Below are positions 60,000-64,000 of a stretch of 64,000 bases of DNA, piece after piece. The notes beneath the pieces are model-generated. The model saw only the letters and a list, made by a program, of their open reading frames with translations, ran no database searches and had not been told where the DNA came from. A program made the translations under genes and the position numbers. Source of the stretch: Casuarius casuarius (taxonomy: Eukaryota > Chordata > Aves > Casuariiformes > Casuariidae); NCBI GenBank assembly GCA_003342895.1, contig PTFA01000043.1:436610-500609 (forward strand), written 5' to 3'. Every line of letters starts with the position of its first letter. The stretch's first letter is position 1.

Positions 60000-60180
60000 A
60001 AATGAAAAGGATGTGTCTGTTAAGGATCCTGACAGCCTGATAAGGCCTATCTTACACAACCACTGCTCAAAGAGGGGCCTAATTCTAAGCAAGTTAATTA
60101 TAGTATTGGGCTCTCGTGTTTTCTGTTAGGAGTCTCTTTAAACAAATTTCTAAGGAGACATTTGATTCAGCAAGGCATGG
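60000..60180. promoter_or_regulatory. Possible conserved non-coding element
   Basis: Repeat-free stretch with CTGATAAGGCC (GATA-like), GGGGCCTAATTC and AAGTTAATTATAG words. Weak call from texture only. Confidence 0.2.
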
Positions 60181-63100
60181 CCTTTCTGAACATTGAGGAA
60201 GGAGCAGATAGACTAGAAATTGTCAGGAAAACAAGACCTTCATGATGAAATATTATGGGAGCTCACACACAAAGTGAACCCAATGCTTTTTGTAGAACGT
60301 AAATGGTCCTACAGAAATTCGGCGAGCACTGTATCTTAGGTGTGGGATTCTCCAAGAAAAGTCGTAAATAATCCACACAAACACTGAAATTCTTTGTTAA
60401 ACTTCCACGGTATATTGCTAATTTTCTCTTAATTTACTTCTTCTGCATTGCAGACTAAGCTCAATGTTTTACGTTGTATAACTCCTATGCCAGGAGCTGC
60501 CGTTTATTTGTTTTTACAGTGTCTACTGATCTGCTTAGTTCAGTATTTAAACTCATATTCTGGCTAGTGTTATGCCATGTTAATCTCGTACTTGCTGCAA
60601 TCTTTTCAAAATGTTCCTATGCGAAAGTCGAAGTGCGCTCAGGATTGGCAAGGCTTCCTTCGTGTACTCATCAGGTTACAGACCACGGCGCTCTCAAACA
60701 CAAAACATGGGTGGGCTACGGCAGCTGCTCAAGTTGGGGAATCAATATGGCCAGGAAGGAGCTTTGAAGATGAGAAGAATTACCAACAGCGGAACAAACG
60801 CTCACGGTGCCGGTGGGAGGACACCTGGAACAGGCTCCAAGTGCTGCTAAGGAAATCTGTAACAAAAGAGCAAGTTTTCGCAGCCGAGAGAATCTGGTTT
60901 GGTTTTGAGCCATTCAAAAATCAAAGCATATTAATCTATAGTGAGCTACAAGCCATAAGATTTTGGAGAAAGGCCAGGAGCTCCAGAATGGATGCGGAGA
61001 CTATAGGTCACACTGCTACTATACCTAAGAATGATTAACAGGACTCCTCAACAAAAAAGAAACAAAACGTAAAGGGTATGATCTAGTTATGCACTTATAA
61101 TTCTTTCGGTTTTTATAAGCTGACAAGATCTTTTTCAACAAAAAAAAAGCCATTCAATTTGTTATTTCGGTGACTAATAATTCTTTTTTTTCTATGAAAA
61201 CTAAAAGAACCCACCACTGAAAAGAAGCAATTAACCATTTATTTCATCCTGGACATGATCTTGGTAAATATTGACTACAGCCTTCCAACACATTAAAAAG
61301 ACACTAAAGGTTAAAGCACTAGTGTAACCGAAGTTACTACAGTTATTAAATATTTGTGCCAAGTGTCCAAGGAGTCTGTTATTCTGGGTGGTTATTTAAC
61401 ACTCTTGCTGTTTCTTCCTCTGGCTAGAAGCTGTTCAGCCAGGACCACTGCACGGATTTTGAGGTCTGCGCTTGGATAGGGGTAGCAATAGCAGGAAGCA
61501 GTGAGGACCGAATTCAGATAAAGGGAATTTCAAAGCTCTTGCAAGCCAGGCTTGCTCCAAGGACTCATCATTTGGAACAATTTTTCACTGCGGGAGTTCA
61601 ATTATTCTGTCCTTTTTCCCTCCTTTCCTTCCTTCATTTTATTATTTAAGAATCGTTGGACAAGATCAGTGCAGCCTTAACTGTATGTACGCTTTGTTCC
61701 TGGCTGCCATTTATACTGTACCGGGGTATTGTGATTTTCTAGAGGCTGACTGGGATTTTCTGACAAAATAGATTTTTCATCAGGAAATAACAACTCACCG
61801 AGACAAACTTGTTTCATGAAAGTGTCAGATTCAACAGAATTTCACTGGAAAATATTTTTAAGGACAAAGTAGAGATTTCTGGTTGTAACTAAGAAAGAAG
61901 AGACACAGAACCACCTCTACCTGTATCTCCCAAATGGGAACGGTGCCAACTTTTCACCTATTGATTTTTCCTGGATGCTGCTTCCTAAGACACATTTCAG
62001 AAGATTTCTTTGGGCTTCGTCCTACCTTGGAACAGGAACATTTTCGAAACTTTGACAATTTTTGAGGTGCAGAAACTATTACCTACCCATCCCATCTCTT
62101 TTCTTTTTCTACAGAGCATAACCCCTTCAGTAGACCAACTATTCTCTGAGCCATTCCTGGGAAAAAACTTCATATTTTCATGCTCATGCTATGAAATCTA
62201 AGCTTCAGCAAGAAGGTAAAAATCACCAGCTATCCCTCCAGTGTCACAGTTTCTGGTGGCTCTCACACACTGGAGACATGAAATCAGCCACAGAGACTGC
62301 AACTGAGAATACAGTTCAGCTGCAGAATGGTAACGTCATCACTATGTCTGTCTTTTCTCCCATTGCTAAAGAAATTAGTCTTAACATCTTTGTTAGAGTC
62401 TGAAGTGTTATAGCAGTTACGTTAGAAATCAATTATAAAATGCAACATCAATTCATTATAATTAAACAAGCTGTTATAACCAGTATCAATTTGAAAGCCT
62501 GATTCTCAGAAAAGGCACAGTAATTTTATACTTGTTTAATAAAGTATAGCTTCCAAGGACAGAATAAGGGTTTTTTTTTCTTCTTCTTTGTTAAGAATAA
62601 TGGGATTTTTAAAGTTGTTTTAAACCTTTTCTTCTATAGCAATTCAGAGGTACAAGTGCTTCAGTAAGTCACAATCCAAATCAGCTAGTCTATGCCCTGT
62701 GGTATGAAGGAACACCAACGCTTAAAAATATTTTTCTAAAAAACAACAACAACAAAAAAACAATTTCAAGATCTAGAAAAGGTCACCTGAGTTCTGAGAA
62801 CTTCAGTTCTCTCCAGTGAAAGAGAAGTTTGTAACAGGTTGAGGAAGGAGCCCAAGTTTCATCAGGGACAGGCACCTGCGGGGCCAACATGAGTGCCTAT
62901 GGTTGAACTGCTTTTTCTTAAAAGAGAACCAGGATACATTCACATATGTGGCATTATCCCATATTATCACATCCAGGAAACTATATATAAAAGAGGTTTC
63001 ATACTCTGTATGTCACTTCCATAGAACACTTACTTTAATTTGACCTGAAAATTAGCAAAGTTGCTGAGTTCTCTCGTGTAGAAAAGAGCCCTATATTGCA

Positions 63101-64000
63101 GCCGGAGGTTTCCAAGGCAATATCCCAGGCCAACCTGGGACGTTAAGGCTTCATTCAGAAGGGGGCAAGTCAAGTTACATAGTATTTAATTAGCAGGAGT
63201 ATTAGATGCAAAAATGCTGCTTTTCTCAAAGAAAGAACAGCCGGCAAGAGAGGAAGGAACCACCATGACTGACAAAATCCAGCTGCCCCCCATCAGCGAC
63301 CAAGGTTTCCCTTTCCACCTAATCTTTCATCACTTCTTTTGTTTCCTTTAGAAAAATATTTATCCTTAACAAGACGCCTGGATTGCATTTAACTTCTTAC
63401 TGGGTAAAATGAAAATCAAGTTCACACTCTACTTAAATATTTCAAGGAGAAGAGAGGGAAGATGGCGAACTCAAACAAACAAAAAAGTCTTTGAGAAACA
63501 CTTATTTTTCTTAAGACCTTGGGGAAAGAGTTGGACTTACAGAGTCACAAAGTGAAAGAAAACATTTTATCAACGGGGCCACCTGGCCACTCTGTCCAGT
63601 GCTTTTAACAAACCAACAGGGCAGAAGGACTGTCAGGAATCCATTTAAACAGTCTGTTAATTCTATCCTTTACAAAAGGTTAGTAACCAATGCACTTAAA
63701 AGGCACAGGATTTAATGCGTCTGCTCCGTTTCAGAGCTACAGCAGAGAAATCCGGTTCCAGGGTTACAGAAGAGTGGCAAATGGTCTGAAAAAGTGGGAT
63801 TAAAACATCTCAACTGACTTGGAAACTAAATGACATGTAAAAAAAAATCCCAGAGAAATGGGGTTAACCTAGGACTCTTCGAATCGCACCACAAACCAGG
63901 GTTTGCGGGCACAGCCGTAACCCTAGTGACGGACAACAGAGCATTCAGATTGCCTCCTGTCTTCCCTGGTGTACAAAGACATGTAAAGCACCGCGAAAAT
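60181..64000. other. Non-genic sequence to the window end
   Basis: A 153-codon plus-strand frame at 60577-61038 overlaps two other plus-strand frames (97 and 79 codons) and has no recognisable domain, so it is treated as chance. Beyond it lie AT-rich DNA and A/T runs near 61141-61195 and 62570. No RNA gene or repeat family is recognised. Confidence 0.45.

Noticed and set aside
60577..61038. 153-codon plus-strand open frame
   Set aside because: Overlapping frames on the same strand are also open, and the product has no domain or known motif.
1..64000. CRISPR arrays, phage or bacterial operons, transposase or retroviral genes
   Set aside because: No regularly spaced direct repeats, no clustered same-strand genes and no recognisable mobile-element proteins; the sequence is vertebrate in character.
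1..64000. Recent CR1 LINE copies
   Set aside because: The characteristic 3' tandem words of avian CR1 (attctatgattctatg type) were looked for and not seen; only old, short repeat remnants are present.

Overview
This window looks like nuclear DNA from a vertebrate, most likely a sauropsid (a bird first, with turtle or crocodilian not excluded). The grounds are a general AT-rich background with islands of CpG-rich sequence, scattered decayed MIR-type SINE fragments (about 2661-2745, 19345-19430, 30320-30375, and more weakly 41520-41580 and 50300-50335), and a decayed repeat around 44955-45030 carrying the 'gccattgacttcaa' type motif that I associate with sauropsid genomes. There are no bacterial or viral gene arrays, no operons and no ribosome-binding-site pattern. 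One ambiguous base (N) lies at 33375.

No complete protein-coding gene can be supported. The open frames are scattered over all six frames, overlap each other on opposite strands, and none reads as a protein family I recognise. The best coding candidate is an open minus-strand frame at 54661-55045, which looks like the last exon of a small membrane-anchored protein: an amphipathic helix, a cysteine cluster, one C-terminal hydrophobic span and a basic tail. It has a plausible 3' splice site, and its stop codon overlaps an AATAAA. Three weaker exon-like segments have good splice signals: 4504-4632 (+), 24683-24827 (+) and 57264-57347 (-). They could belong to non-coding RNAs or be chance.

The rest reads as a developmental-type gene desert or a very long intron. 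Several stretches are low in repeats and rich in homeodomain, TCF/LEF or MEIS/PBX-like motifs, and look like conserved non-coding elements: 2180-2350, 4440-4680, 11395-11500, 22180-22450, 28880-29010, 29400-29640, 32130-32550, 35340-36060, 38540-38720, 39160-39600, 42300-42560, 46880-47340 and 60000-60180. CpG-dense patches occur at 3700-3830, 11160-11340, 17390-17700, 33110-33290, 49850-50010, 53490-53640 and 55670-55820. Layout: 1-10.8 kb AT-rich with one MEIS/PBX-like cluster; 10.8-12 kb CpG patch with an adjoining element; 12-27 kb mostly plain; 27-40 kb the densest run of enhancer-like sequence, including a 25-base near-perfect palindrome made of two facing TCF/LEF sites; 40-53 kb mostly plain with decayed repeats; 53-58 kb a CpG patch and the candidate minus-strand exons; 58-64 kb plain.

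No novel molecular system is visible. The most useful leads are the candidate terminal exon, the palindromic TCF/LEF element, the MEIS/PBX-like cluster, and two recursive-splice-like junctions (27082/27083 and 28999/29000). All regulatory calls are inference from motif content and would need cross-species alignment or chromatin data.
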